Below, one piece after another: positions 14,899-22,942 of a stretch of 31,158 nt of DNA. The notes under the pieces are model-generated. The model was given only the letters and a program-made list of their open reading frames with translations, did not search any database and was not told the origin of the DNA. Each line of letters begins with the position of its first letter. Position 1 is the stretch's first letter. The stretch comes from Schleiferiaceae bacterium (lineage in GTDB: Bacteria; Bacteroidota; Bacteroidia; Flavobacteriales; Schleiferiaceae), in assembly GCA_030829675.1 (NCBI GenBank), contig JAURAE010000004.1, positions 1-31,158 on the forward strand, in the 5' to 3' direction. A program made the translations under genes and the position numbers.

Positions 14899-15624
14899 GT
14901 GTTTATCGCGATTGACATAGGGAATACGATGCTTAAGGCTGCGTTCTTCATAGAAGGTGCGGCTGAAGAGTTGCTGGTCTTACCGGCAGAATCACACGTG
15001 GATGAATTTGTCGCCGGAATTGAGCGTTGGCTATCTCATTCAGATGAGGTGGAGGCTTTGGCGAGCTGCAGCGGCCATTGGCCAGCGGCCATACCTAAGG
15101 AGGTAAAGCGCATTACAGCAGAGTCGAATTGGCCCCTCGAAATGCATTACGACACGCCCCAGACCTTGGGTTTAGATAGACTTCTCCTCGCGAACGCGAC
15201 CTGGTTAGAGTTTCAGCAGGACCTTTTGGTGATCACTATGGGGACCTGCATTACTTATAATATTGTTAAAAATGGTGCCTTCAAAGGAGGCGCGATTAGC
15301 CCTGGATTGCAGATGCGATTCCGCGCTATGAATGACTATACGAGTGCGCTGCCGTTGGTGGAAGGGAACCCGGAAGCGCCCATTTTAGGGACGAGTACGG
15401 AAGGAAGCCTACAGGCTGGCGTGAATGTTGCAATAGCGAAAGAGGTGGAAGGTATGAGTGCCCAATTTTGCCATGAATTCGACCTCAATACAGTGGTCAT
15501 TTGTGGTGGGGATAGAAATGCTTTGCGAAACCACTTAAAAAAGCACATATTTGCACCCTCGAATTATGAACTACATGCCCTCAAACGCATTCACGAATAT
15601 TTTAAGAATCAAGGAGTTAGTTAA
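14899..15624 (+). CDS. coaX: Type III pantothenate kinase
   Basis: Phosphorylates pantothenate, the first step of coenzyme A synthesis, in the cytoplasm. The ASKHA-fold phosphate loop is IDIGNT (5-10). TLGLDRLLLANA (89-100) holds the conserved GxDR with Asp93, the expected catalytic base. MGTCITYN (114-121) matches the family's GTxxTxD block, but with Asn121 where Asp is usual. GGAISPGLQMRFRAM (130-144) is the substrate/dimer motif. The start is GTG 14899, since DIGNT must lie at the N-terminus. The length (241 aa) is normal. It heads the coaX-barrel protein-TPR-lptC gene order; its end overlaps the next gene by 50 or 59 bases. Confidence 0.92.
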   Translation: MFIAIDIGNTMLKAAFFIEGAAEELLVLPAESHVDEFVAGIERWLSHSDEVEALASCSGHWPAAIPKEVKRITAESNWPLEMHYDTPQTLGLDRLLLANATWLEFQQDLLVITMGTCITYNIVKNGAFKGGAISPGLQMRFRAMNDYTSALPLVEGNPEAPILGTSTEGSLQAGVNVAIAKEVEGMSAQFCHEFDLNTVVICGGDRNALRNHLKKHIFAPSNYELHALKRIHEYFKNQGVS

Positions 15625-16963
15625 GTCTGCGTTTCTGCCGTTGGGCATTGTTTTTACCCTCACTTTCAGCCAATTGGCCACAGCTCAAACAAACTCTGTA
15701 AGTCCGTTGAGCATTCAGGGCATTGGTGAGACAACTTTTGGAATCAGTCCAGCCTACCTGGGAATGGGAGGTACGGGTATTGCCTATTCAGACAGATTCA
15801 CCATCAACATCTTGAACCCAGCCGGTTACGCCAATATGGAGTACACGACGTTGGAGATGAGTGGTGCGCATCGTTCTTTCCGTCACCAAATCCCCTCTGA
15901 GGGTATTGATCAAACAAACTTCAACACCTACTTCGACTACTTCGGTTTTGGTTTCAAGTTTGCGGATTGGATCGGTGGTGCTTTTTCATTGGCGCCCTAT
16001 GCGGCCAAGGGATATAATGTGAGTGTGGCAGATACCTCGGACGACTTCGGATTGTACGAATACCGTTCGCTTGGTTCTGGCGGTTACGACCAGTTTACCT
16101 TGGGTCTTGCGCTTCAGCCAGTGCCATGGTTCAGCGTGGGTGGTAATGCGAAATACATTTTTGGCGAGGAAGTGTCCAGCAACAAGACCATCATTGCTGA
16201 TAACCGTTTCTTATCGGTGAGCAAGACGACCAAGCATGGGATTAGTGATTTCACCTTTGACGCGGGGATGCAGTTGCAGGGAGATATCAAAAACTATCAC
16301 TTGGTCGCTGGAGCAGTATACGGTGTAGGCGGTGAGATGAACGCTCGTGAGATTACGACGCAGTACACTTTTATCAATAGCGGTATTGTGGAAACACCCA
16401 TTGATACCCTGTACTACAACTTGGCCAGTGACGGTTCCATGATCCTGCCGTCTTTCTACGGCGTGGGCTTAGGACTTAGCAAAAAGGTGGAAGGTATTCC
16501 GGTCAATGCTTGGGATTTCGTGATGGATTATCGCGTGACCAATTGGCACGAATTCCGCGGATTTGCCCCTACGGGAGATGTAGCCCCACAAACCCAATTC
16601 AGCTTGAGCGAACGTGCCAGTGCTGGCTTGGTATTCGTACCCGCCTATGTGTTCTCATCGTTGAACCGCACCTCGAATGTATTCGCGATCTCGCGTTACC
16701 GCTTCGGCGCTTCAAGAGAAATAGGTCAATACCACTGGGACGAACAGAGCTACACCACAAGAGAAGTAAACTTTGGTATTAGCATGCCAATCATCTACCG
16801 TTCTTTGGCGCCGGGTGAACAAAAGGCAAGCTTTTTGAATTTAAGTATGGGACTAGGACAACGTTGGGACGGTGTCGATAGCCACCTGAAAGAAGATTAT
16901 TGGAACATTAACCTAGGAATCACGTTGAATGACAAGTGGTTCCAGAAATTTAGATATAGATAA
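15566..16963 (+). CDS. Outer-membrane beta-barrel protein, unknown function
   Basis: About 465 aa, with a signal peptide whose hydrophobic core is AFLPLGIVFTLTF, likely cleaved after LATAQ. The mature N-terminus PLSIQGIGETTFGISPAYLG then LGMGGTGIAYSD and NILNPAGYANM resembles FadL/PorV-like barrel N-termini. The rest alternates polar and aromatic residues as in transmembrane beta strands and ends WFQKFRYR. No start codon follows the coaX stop before the signal peptide, so translation must begin inside coaX at ATG 15566 or 15575. A TTG at 15551 is less likely. Position between coaX and a periplasmic TPR-like gene is familiar in Flavobacteriales. The function is not established to my knowledge; envelope biogenesis is suggested by neighbours. 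Confidence 0.8.
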   Translation: MNYMPSNAFTNILRIKELVKSAFLPLGIVFTLTFSQLATAQTNSVSPLSIQGIGETTFGISPAYLGMGGTGIAYSDRFTINILNPAGYANMEYTTLEMSGAHRSFRHQIPSEGIDQTNFNTYFDYFGFGFKFADWIGGAFSLAPYAAKGYNVSVADTSDDFGLYEYRSLGSGGYDQFTLGLALQPVPWFSVGGNAKYIFGEEVSSNKTIIADNRFLSVSKTTKHGISDFTFDAGMQLQGDIKNYHLVAGAVYGVGGEMNAREITTQYTFINSGIVETPIDTLYYNLASDGSMILPSFYGVGLGLSKKVEGIPVNAWDFVMDYRVTNWHEFRGFAPTGDVAPQTQFSLSERASAGLVFVPAYVFSSLNRTSNVFAISRYRFGASREIGQYHWDEQSYTTREVNFGISMPIIYRSLAPGEQKASFLNLSMGLGQRWDGVDSHLKEDYWNINLGITLNDKWFQKFRYR

Positions 16964-16969
16964 AATCAG

Positions 16970-18646
16970 ATGATTATGAAACGAATCCTCTTCGTATTGG
17001 GAATTGTTTTTATGGCAACGGGCTTGACGGCTCAAGAATCAAAATGGGGAAATTCCATTGCAGATTCTGTGTCATGTTTTGAGAATTACAACATCATGGG
17101 TTCTTACTACCAAGGCAAGAACTACGTAGATGCTTATGATTCATGGAAGGCATTGTACGAAACTTGTCCAGCGGCAAACATTCGTATCTATACTTACGGT
17201 GATAACATCCTTGAGGCAATGATCAAATCTGCCTCTGATGAAGCGTCGAAAAATGGCTACATTCAAGAGTTATTGGGCATGTTCGATTCGTTTGCAACTC
17301 ACTTCCCTGAAGAAAAAGCAAATGCACTTTCTTCAAAGGCATACCACTTCTACAACTACTACAAGAAAGATGCAGATAGCGTATCTAAGGCAGTAGTGAT
17401 GTTTGAAGAAGCAAAGAGCTTGTTGGGTGATACCATGTCGGTGGCGCACATCGACCGTTACTTCCAAGCGAACGTGAAGGAGTTCAATAAGAACAAGGAC
17501 GTTGAGCGTCTATTTGAGGTGTACAACAATGCTTTGGTAGCGTTGGAATTCAACTTCAACACCTTCAACGTAGAAAACTATAATCTAGGTTTGAAAGCGG
17601 ATTCTGTTGTAAACTGGATTGCCTATGCAGATAGCGTAACTCCATACGCGCAAGCAGCGAAAGCTGAATTTGTTGCGGCGATGGCAGCGTACGATTCTAC
17701 CGACGCTTACAATAACTCGTCTAAGAAAAGAATGAAACAAGCGGCGAAGTTGCCACCACTAGTAAAGCCAGTAATGGACGATGCAACAGCGGAGCTTGTA
17801 GCGGTATTGGATAAGGCTGAAGAGTTGAAAACCAAATACCAACTGGACGAAGAAGGCTACACTTCCGTAGATAAGCGCAAAATCTCAAACAATGAGATTC
17901 GTCTTCGCAACATCGAAGCTGTACAGCGTAACATCGAAAAAATCTTGAGCCCGCTATTGACTTGTGATAAGTTGGGTCGCATCTACAACGAAGAGTCGTT
18001 TGCAGCGAATAAGGACAACCTAGAATGGTTGAAGCGTGCGGGTAACATGTTACAAAAAGAGCGCATGGACGACAACGGCGAGATGACTTCTTGCACTGAT
18101 TTGCCAGTGTTCATCTTGATTGCAGAAACCTTGTACGAAATGGAACCTAGCGCAGGTGCCGCAAGAAACATGGCGAAGCTTGGTGTGAACAAAGGCGACT
18201 GGGCCATGGCGAAAAAGTACTACGTTGAAGCTATCGAGCAAGAAGAAGATTTGCGTCGTAAGGCAAACGATTACATGGGCTTGGCTTATGTAAACAATAA
18301 AATGGGTCTTTCGGGCTCAGCGAAGAGTAACTGTTTGGCAGCGGGCCAATTGCGCAAGGACTGGGGTAACCCATACTTGTACCTAGCCACGTTGTACGCT
18401 GAGGCAGCCGGCGATTGTGGTAGCAATGCCGTGGAGAAAAATGCAGTGTACTGGGCAGCCATCAACAAGTTGAGCTACGCCCGTAGCATTGATTCAGAAG
18501 TTGCGGACAAAGCAACGAAGTTGATCAGCGCGTACTCTAAAGCGGTACCGGATAAAGGTGTTGCTTTCCAGTTGGGTTACAAAGAAGGTGACCAAGTACG
18601 CATCGGTTGTTGGGTAAACGAAACTGTAACGGTGAAGTTCTATTAA
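16970..18646 (+). CDS. Exported TPR-like repeat protein
   Basis: A 558-aa protein with a signal peptide (MIMKRILFVLGIVFMATGLTAQ, cleavage after AQ). The mature part is helical and contains TPR-like units, for example SYYQGKNYVDAYDSWKALYE near the N-terminus, and MAKLGVNKGDWAMAKKYYVE then DYMGLAYVNNKMGLSGSAKS near the C-terminus. It lacks a lipobox cysteine, so it is likely periplasmic or surface-associated. A cysteine pattern (SVSCFEN, YETCPAAN, LTCDKLG, TSCTDLP) could form disulfides. It begins 6 bases after the barrel gene and is followed by an intrinsic terminator, so the two form a pair. Codon choice (AAC, GGT, CGT, TAC favoured) suggests high expression. ATG 16976 is an alternative start. 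The precise function is unknown. Confidence 0.8.
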   Translation: MIMKRILFVLGIVFMATGLTAQESKWGNSIADSVSCFENYNIMGSYYQGKNYVDAYDSWKALYETCPAANIRIYTYGDNILEAMIKSASDEASKNGYIQELLGMFDSFATHFPEEKANALSSKAYHFYNYYKKDADSVSKAVVMFEEAKSLLGDTMSVAHIDRYFQANVKEFNKNKDVERLFEVYNNALVALEFNFNTFNVENYNLGLKADSVVNWIAYADSVTPYAQAAKAEFVAAMAAYDSTDAYNNSSKKRMKQAAKLPPLVKPVMDDATAELVAVLDKAEELKTKYQLDEEGYTSVDKRKISNNEIRLRNIEAVQRNIEKILSPLLTCDKLGRIYNEESFAANKDNLEWLKRAGNMLQKERMDDNGEMTSCTDLPVFILIAETLYEMEPSAGAARNMAKLGVNKGDWAMAKKYYVEAIEQEEDLRRKANDYMGLAYVNNKMGLSGSAKSNCLAAGQLRKDWGNPYLYLATLYAEAAGDCGSNAVEKNAVYWAAINKLSYARSIDSEVADKATKLISAYSKAVPDKGVAFQLGYKEGDQVRIGCWVNETVTVKFY

Positions 18647-18669
18647 GAAACTCCTGTGAAAAGCTAAAG

Positions 18670-18705
18670 AATCCCTCGGGCTGTGCTCGAGGGATTTTCT
18701 TTTTT
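18670..18705 (+). terminator. Intrinsic terminator between the TPR-like gene and lptC
   Basis: AATCCCTCG (18670-18678) pairs exactly with CGAGGGATT (18688-18696) around a GGCTGTGCT loop, followed by a T-rich tract interrupted by one C. It ends 14 bases before the lptC start. Confidence 0.85.
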
Positions 18706-18719
18706 ACGAAATTGGTCAC

Positions 18720-19268
18720 ATGAACCGTAAAACTTTCTTCCTTCTAAGCACCTCCATCTTCCTTCTGGGAGCATGCCGCAATGATGTGAAGGAAGTACGA
18801 GAGGTGAGCGATTCGCCGCGAAATTACCCTCTGAACGAACAGATTGGTGCAAACATTACCTACAGCGATTCTGGACAGAAAATGCTCGAGATTCACGCAG
18901 GTTTGGTACAGGATTATGGCAATCAAGATCCCGCCTATGTGTTTTTTGGAGATCGCATCCGGGTTCAATTCTACAATGGCAAAACCCTCACTTCCACGGT
19001 GCTCGAGGCCGATACGGCACGACAGCTCAAAGACGATGACCTCTGGGCCATTGGTGGAAACGTAGTATTGACTAACGGCAAGGGCGAGCGCATGAAGACC
19101 GAGCGCTTGTACTGGAACAAAAAAGAAGAGCGCTTGTATAGCGATGCCAAGGTGCAAATCCGAACCGACGGTCAACTGATCACGGGCAAAGGATTTGAGG
19201 CAGACCAAGAATTTAATACCTATCGTATCTTTAAGGTACAAGGAGAAATTACCATTGACGATGAATAG
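18720..19268 (+). CDS. lptC: LptC, LPS transport periplasmic component (lipoprotein form)
   Basis: A component of the Lpt bridge that moves LPS from the inner membrane to LptA. The 182-aa protein has a lipobox LLGAC with Cys19, so it is probably a lipoprotein rather than a bitopic protein as in E. coli. The C-terminal part is the LptC/OstA-like beta jellyroll: EADTARQLKDDDLWAIGGNV, TERLYWNKKEERLYSDAKVQ and GKGFEADQEFNTYRIFKVQG are diagnostic repeats. The ATG is 14 bases after a terminator T tract, with no recognised -7 box, so it may depend on read-through. Its 3' end overlaps the next small gene by 8 bases. Confidence 0.92.
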   Translation: MNRKTFFLLSTSIFLLGACRNDVKEVREVSDSPRNYPLNEQIGANITYSDSGQKMLEIHAGLVQDYGNQDPAYVFFGDRIRVQFYNGKTLTSTVLEADTARQLKDDDLWAIGGNVVLTNGKGERMKTERLYWNKKEERLYSDAKVQIRTDGQLITGKGFEADQEFNTYRIFKVQGEITIDDE

Positions 19269-19452
19269 AGCTCTACGAATTGTAGAAGTATTGTGGCTAG
19301 GTGTAGCGGCAGTGAGCGCCGTAGAGGTGTATTTTGCTTGGGAACAATCGAACATGACCCGTAGCATTCAGTTTAGCCTCTTCCTAGGTGTAGCCATTTT
19401 TATGTACTTCCTACGCCGCCGATCACGTATTAAAGCGATGAATAAAGACTAG
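19261..19452 (+). CDS. Small two-helix membrane protein (63 aa)
   Basis: Encodes 63 residues with two hydrophobic segments: IVEVLWLGVAAVSAVEVYFA (about 7-26) and IQFSLFLGVAIFMYFLRRRS (37-56), ending in a basic tail (RRRSRIKAMNKD). The positive tail and short loop suggest a hairpin with both ends in the cytoplasm. ATG 19261 overlaps lptC, and its TAG overlaps the next GTG start by one base, strong evidence of a tightly coupled operon. A longer frame starting within lptC is unlikely. I do not know a function; its conserved-looking position between lptC and the CNNM-type gene suggests an envelope role. Confidence 0.75.
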   Translation: MNRALRIVEVLWLGVAAVSAVEVYFAWEQSNMTRSIQFSLFLGVAIFMYFLRRRSRIKAMNKD

Positions 19453-20705
19453 TGGAAATATTCATCCCCATACTCCTAGCCATTTTCTTTTCGGCCCTGT
19501 TCTCGGGGTTGGAGATGGCCTATTTAAGCATCAACAAACTCCACGTGGAGCTCGAGCGTCAAAAAGGACGCTTGGCCTATAAATCATTGGGGTATTTGGT
19601 GGACCGCCCTGCGCCATTTATTGCGGCCATCTTAGTCGGAAACAACGTGGCCTTGGTGTTGTACGGAAATTACATGCACCGCTGGATGGAGCCCGTATTC
19701 ACGAGCTGGGGGGCTTGGGAATACCTCATCCTTTTGATGGAAACCTCCGTTTCAACGGTAGTCATTCTAGTATTGGCGGAGTTTTTACCCAAAGCCGTAT
19801 TCCGTCAAAATGCCGAAGGGTTGATGAGCTGGTTGAGCATTCCCGCCTTTGTGTTGTACTGGATACTTCGTGTGCCAAGCGCCCTGATGTTGGGGATTAG
19901 CCAATTCTTTTTGAAGTACGTATTCAGGTTGGAATTGGCCGAAGAAACTACCGCTTTCGGACGTGTGGAACTGGATCATTTTGTGCGCGAGCGCGTTCCC
20001 AACAATGTGGAGGGGGAAAAAGACGTAGATCCCGAATTAGAGATTTTCAAAAACGCCCTAGAATTCCCCGAAACGAAGGCACGTGAATTCATGATTCCTC
20101 GAACTGAAATCGAAGGGGTAGAGGTACAAACCACTCCCGACAAAGTGCGCGAGATTTTCATCCACAGTGGGTACAGCAAGCTCTTGGTCTACGAGGACAA
20201 CATCGATAAGATCATTGGCTATGTACATGCTTTTGAATTGTTTAAAAAGCCAGAAAACATCCAACGTGTACTGCGCCCAGTAAGTTTCATTCCAGAAAGC
20301 ATGCGTGCCGATGAGATCCTCAACTTGTTTACCAGGGAGAAGCGCAACATCGCCATTGTCCTGGATGAACACGGTGGTACTAGTGGGATGATTACCCTAG
20401 AAGATGTTATTGAGGAGATTTTCGGGGAGATTGAAGATGAACACGACAGCGATGCGTTGCTCGAAAAGAAATTGGCCGACGGCGAATGGCTATTTTCTGC
20501 CAGATTAGAACTGTCTTACCTCAATGAAAAGTGGGGGTTAAACCTACCTGAAAGTGAGAATTACAATACCCTCGGCGGGTACTTGCTCGACCTCTACGAG
20601 AGCATTCCAGAGAAGGGAACAGTGGTAAGAACGGACCAATTTTTATTCGTGGTCCAAAAAACCAAATCTAATCGACTCGAAGAGGTGCTTGTGAGGGCGA
20701 AATAA
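19452..20705 (+). CDS. CNNM/CorC-type transporter-associated protein (hemolysin family)
   Basis: A 417-aa membrane protein. The N-terminal CNNM domain starts MEIFIPILLAIFFSALFSGL with EMAYLSINKLHVELERQKG, and three or more membrane helices lie within the first ~160 residues. A CBS pair follows (ETKAREFMIPRTEIEGVEV and MITLEDVIEEIFGEIEDEHD). The C-terminal CorC_HlyC transporter-associated domain begins near 350 (GEWLFSARLELSYLNEKWGL). Homologues are linked to magnesium or cobalt efflux, and the gliding protein GldE belongs to this superfamily, but function here is open. GTG 19452 overlaps the preceding stop by one base (TAGTG). It ends 49 bases before the PpiD-like gene. Confidence 0.88.
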   Translation: MEIFIPILLAIFFSALFSGLEMAYLSINKLHVELERQKGRLAYKSLGYLVDRPAPFIAAILVGNNVALVLYGNYMHRWMEPVFTSWGAWEYLILLMETSVSTVVILVLAEFLPKAVFRQNAEGLMSWLSIPAFVLYWILRVPSALMLGISQFFLKYVFRLELAEETTAFGRVELDHFVRERVPNNVEGEKDVDPELEIFKNALEFPETKAREFMIPRTEIEGVEVQTTPDKVREIFIHSGYSKLLVYEDNIDKIIGYVHAFELFKKPENIQRVLRPVSFIPESMRADEILNLFTREKRNIAIVLDEHGGTSGMITLEDVIEEIFGEIEDEHDSDALLEKKLADGEWLFSARLELSYLNEKWGLNLPESENYNTLGGYLLDLYESIPEKGTVVRTDQFLFVVQKTKSNRLEEVLVRAK

Positions 20706-20754
20706 TGCCCCCCATTGCTTATATTCGCAGACTTATATATTTAATTGTAGCAAC

Positions 20755-22875
20755 ATGGCAACAATCGAACGCATTAGACAGCGCTCAGGATTATTGATCG
20801 TCATCGTGTTTGTGGCACTGATGGCTTTTGTACTTGGTGATTTATTCCGCTCAGGCGGATCGAAACTCTTCGGTGACCCTAACGTAGTGGGTTCTATCAA
20901 TGGACGTGATGTAACACGTTTGGAACTCAGCCAGAAAATGGAAGAACTACGCGCAGGAAACCCAGAACAATATGCAAACACAAGCAGTGTTCAGCTGGCC
21001 AACTTCGTGTGGAACGCCATCGTAACAGATGAGGTTCTTGCAGCGGAGCTAGAGGCGGCAGGTATGTCTGTAAGCCCAGAGGAAATTGCCATGGACATCA
21101 TGAGTAATCCAAATGTGCGTCAAAACTTCTCTAACGAGCAAGGTCAGTTCGACCGCAACATGTTCAACAGCTACCTAAGCCAGGTGCGTGCGAACAAAGA
21201 TGCGAACGAGCAAATGACTGAAATGTGGGTGCAGTGGTTGGCCTTCGAAAACGCGGTCAGCAACCAAGCGAAGAACTTCAAGTTCAACAATGCCATCGAA
21301 AAAGCATTGTTCATGCCAACAGGTTTGGCAGAAGTTCAAACCGTACGCGGTGATGCACAGCACCCAGCGCAGTATGTATATGTTCCTTACATCGACGTAA
21401 ACGAAGATGAAATTGAGGTAACAGAAGCAGATGCCAAAGCATATTATAAGAACAACAAAGACCAGTTCACTCAGAAAGCCGGTCGCAACATCGAATACAT
21501 CAACTTCCAGTTGGTGCCTTCTGATGCGGATCGCGATGCCGTTAAGGCAGAGCTCGCAGGCCTTGCACTTGAGTGGTTCAGCGTAGAAGACGATAGCGTC
21601 TTTGTGAACCTTCACAGCGACGATCGTTTTGTATCAGAATACTTCACTGAGGTGGAGCTTGTAGGTACAGGTCTTGATACCTTGATCTCAGGTCAAGATG
21701 TAGGATACCAAAAAGGTCCTATCGATCTAGGTTCAGCATATTCAGTATTGAAGCTGGTTGACAAGAAAGTCATTCCAGATTCTGTAGAGGCTCGTCACAT
21801 CTTGATTCCATTTGCAGGAGCTACCCGTTCAGATGCGAGTGTAACTCGTTCACCAATGGAAGCCCAAGCCCTAGCGGATAGCTTGTTCACTTTCCTTGAA
21901 AGCAATCGCGGTGCCTTTGAAAGCGTGAGCGAAGAATTCTCTTCTGACGTTGTTGCCAAAGGTAAAGGTGGTAGTCTAGGCTACTTCAAGCGTGGCATGA
22001 TGGCGAAGAACTTCGAGAACTTCTGTTTCTTCCAAAAAGAAGGGAAGCTTGGGGTAGTGCCTACTCAGTTCGGTTTCCACATCATCGAAATCACAGATCA
22101 AAAAGGCGGTACTGAAGCATATAAAGTGGGTCAGATCACTCGCAACATCTTGCCTTCTGATGAAACTATTCAAGCCATTTATGGTGCAGCATCTTCCTAT
22201 GCTGCAGATGCACAAAGCGCAGATGATTACCGCGCCTTGGCAACAGAGCGCAATCATTTCTTGCGTCCAGCACGTAATCTAGGCCGTTTCGAAGAAGTGG
22301 TTCCTGGTTTGGGTCAAAGCCGTCGCGTGGTGCGTTGGGCTTGGGACGAAGAGCGTGAAGTAGGTAATATCGGTTTGTTGGAAAACGACGGCAAAGGATA
22401 TGTGGTTGTTATCTTGACTGATGTTCTTGAAGAAGGCACTGCTACTTACGAGCAGGTAGCCGATCAGTGTATGGAAGGCGCAAAGAAAGAGGCTAAGAAA
22501 GCCATCATCGAGGAGCGTGTTGAAGCGGCATTGGCCGGTGCATCAACCATCCAAGAAGTGGCAGATGCCTTGGGCAAAGAAGTACGTAGCTTGAGCTTCC
22601 GTATCAGCAATGCGAACATTGCAGGAATTGGCAACGAGGCTGAGGTAGTAGGTACTATCTGTGGCTTGGAGCCAGGTACACTTAGCTCAGCCCTCGCAGG
22701 TAATAATGGTATGTTCGTAGCAACGACGTCTGCTGCTCAGCCAGCTCCAGTCATTGACTACACGAACATGGCTCAAAATACTCAGCGTAGTTTGCGCTCT
22801 CTCGTAAATGTTCAAGCGTACAAAGCGCTGCAGGACAAAGCGAAGATCGATGATCAACGCTACTTGATGTTCTAA
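20755..22875 (+). CDS. PpiD-like periplasmic peptidyl-prolyl isomerase/foldase
   Basis: A 706-aa protein anchored by an N-terminal helix (GLLIVIVFVALMAFVLGDLF, about 12-31). The SurA/PpiD-type chaperone segment follows (INGRDVTRLELSQKMEELRA). A parvulin domain spans about 344-450 (VEARHILIPF then GGSLGYFKRGMMAKNFENF and TQFGFHIIEITD). It assists folding of outer-membrane and exported proteins in the periplasm. A second, divergent parvulin-like region may lie between 220 and 330 but is not clear. Codons are biased like those of the TPR-like gene. Its place at the end of the lptC cluster fits outer-membrane biogenesis. ATG 20755 matches the MATIERIRQRSG start common in this family. The terminator at 22904 follows. 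Confidence 0.92.
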   Translation: MATIERIRQRSGLLIVIVFVALMAFVLGDLFRSGGSKLFGDPNVVGSINGRDVTRLELSQKMEELRAGNPEQYANTSSVQLANFVWNAIVTDEVLAAELEAAGMSVSPEEIAMDIMSNPNVRQNFSNEQGQFDRNMFNSYLSQVRANKDANEQMTEMWVQWLAFENAVSNQAKNFKFNNAIEKALFMPTGLAEVQTVRGDAQHPAQYVYVPYIDVNEDEIEVTEADAKAYYKNNKDQFTQKAGRNIEYINFQLVPSDADRDAVKAELAGLALEWFSVEDDSVFVNLHSDDRFVSEYFTEVELVGTGLDTLISGQDVGYQKGPIDLGSAYSVLKLVDKKVIPDSVEARHILIPFAGATRSDASVTRSPMEAQALADSLFTFLESNRGAFESVSEEFSSDVVAKGKGGSLGYFKRGMMAKNFENFCFFQKEGKLGVVPTQFGFHIIEITDQKGGTEAYKVGQITRNILPSDETIQAIYGAASSYAADAQSADDYRALATERNHFLRPARNLGRFEEVVPGLGQSRRVVRWAWDEEREVGNIGLLENDGKGYVVVILTDVLEEGTATYEQVADQCMEGAKKEAKKAIIEERVEAALAGASTIQEVADALGKEVRSLSFRISNANIAGIGNEAEVVGTICGLEPGTLSSALAGNNGMFVATTSAAQPAPVIDYTNMAQNTQRSLRSLVNVQAYKALQDKAKIDDQRYLMF

Positions 22876-22903
22876 TCGAGTTAGTGGAAAAATTTAGATT
22901 TCT

Positions 22904-22939
22904 AAAAACCCCCCGCGGCTCCGCCGCGGGGGGTTTTTT
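22904..22939. terminator. Bidirectional terminator between PpiD-like gene and rodA
   Basis: CCCCCCGCGGC (22909-22919) pairs perfectly with GCCGCGGGGGG (22923-22933) around TCC, flanked by A5 and T6. It lies between convergent genes and ends three bases before the rodA stop. Confidence 0.92.
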
Positions 22940-22942
22940 ATG

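Noticed and set aside
18744..19367. 207-codon minus-strand frame opposite lptC
   Set aside because: It is the antisense shadow of lptC and the 63-aa gene, both supported by family motifs or coupled starts.
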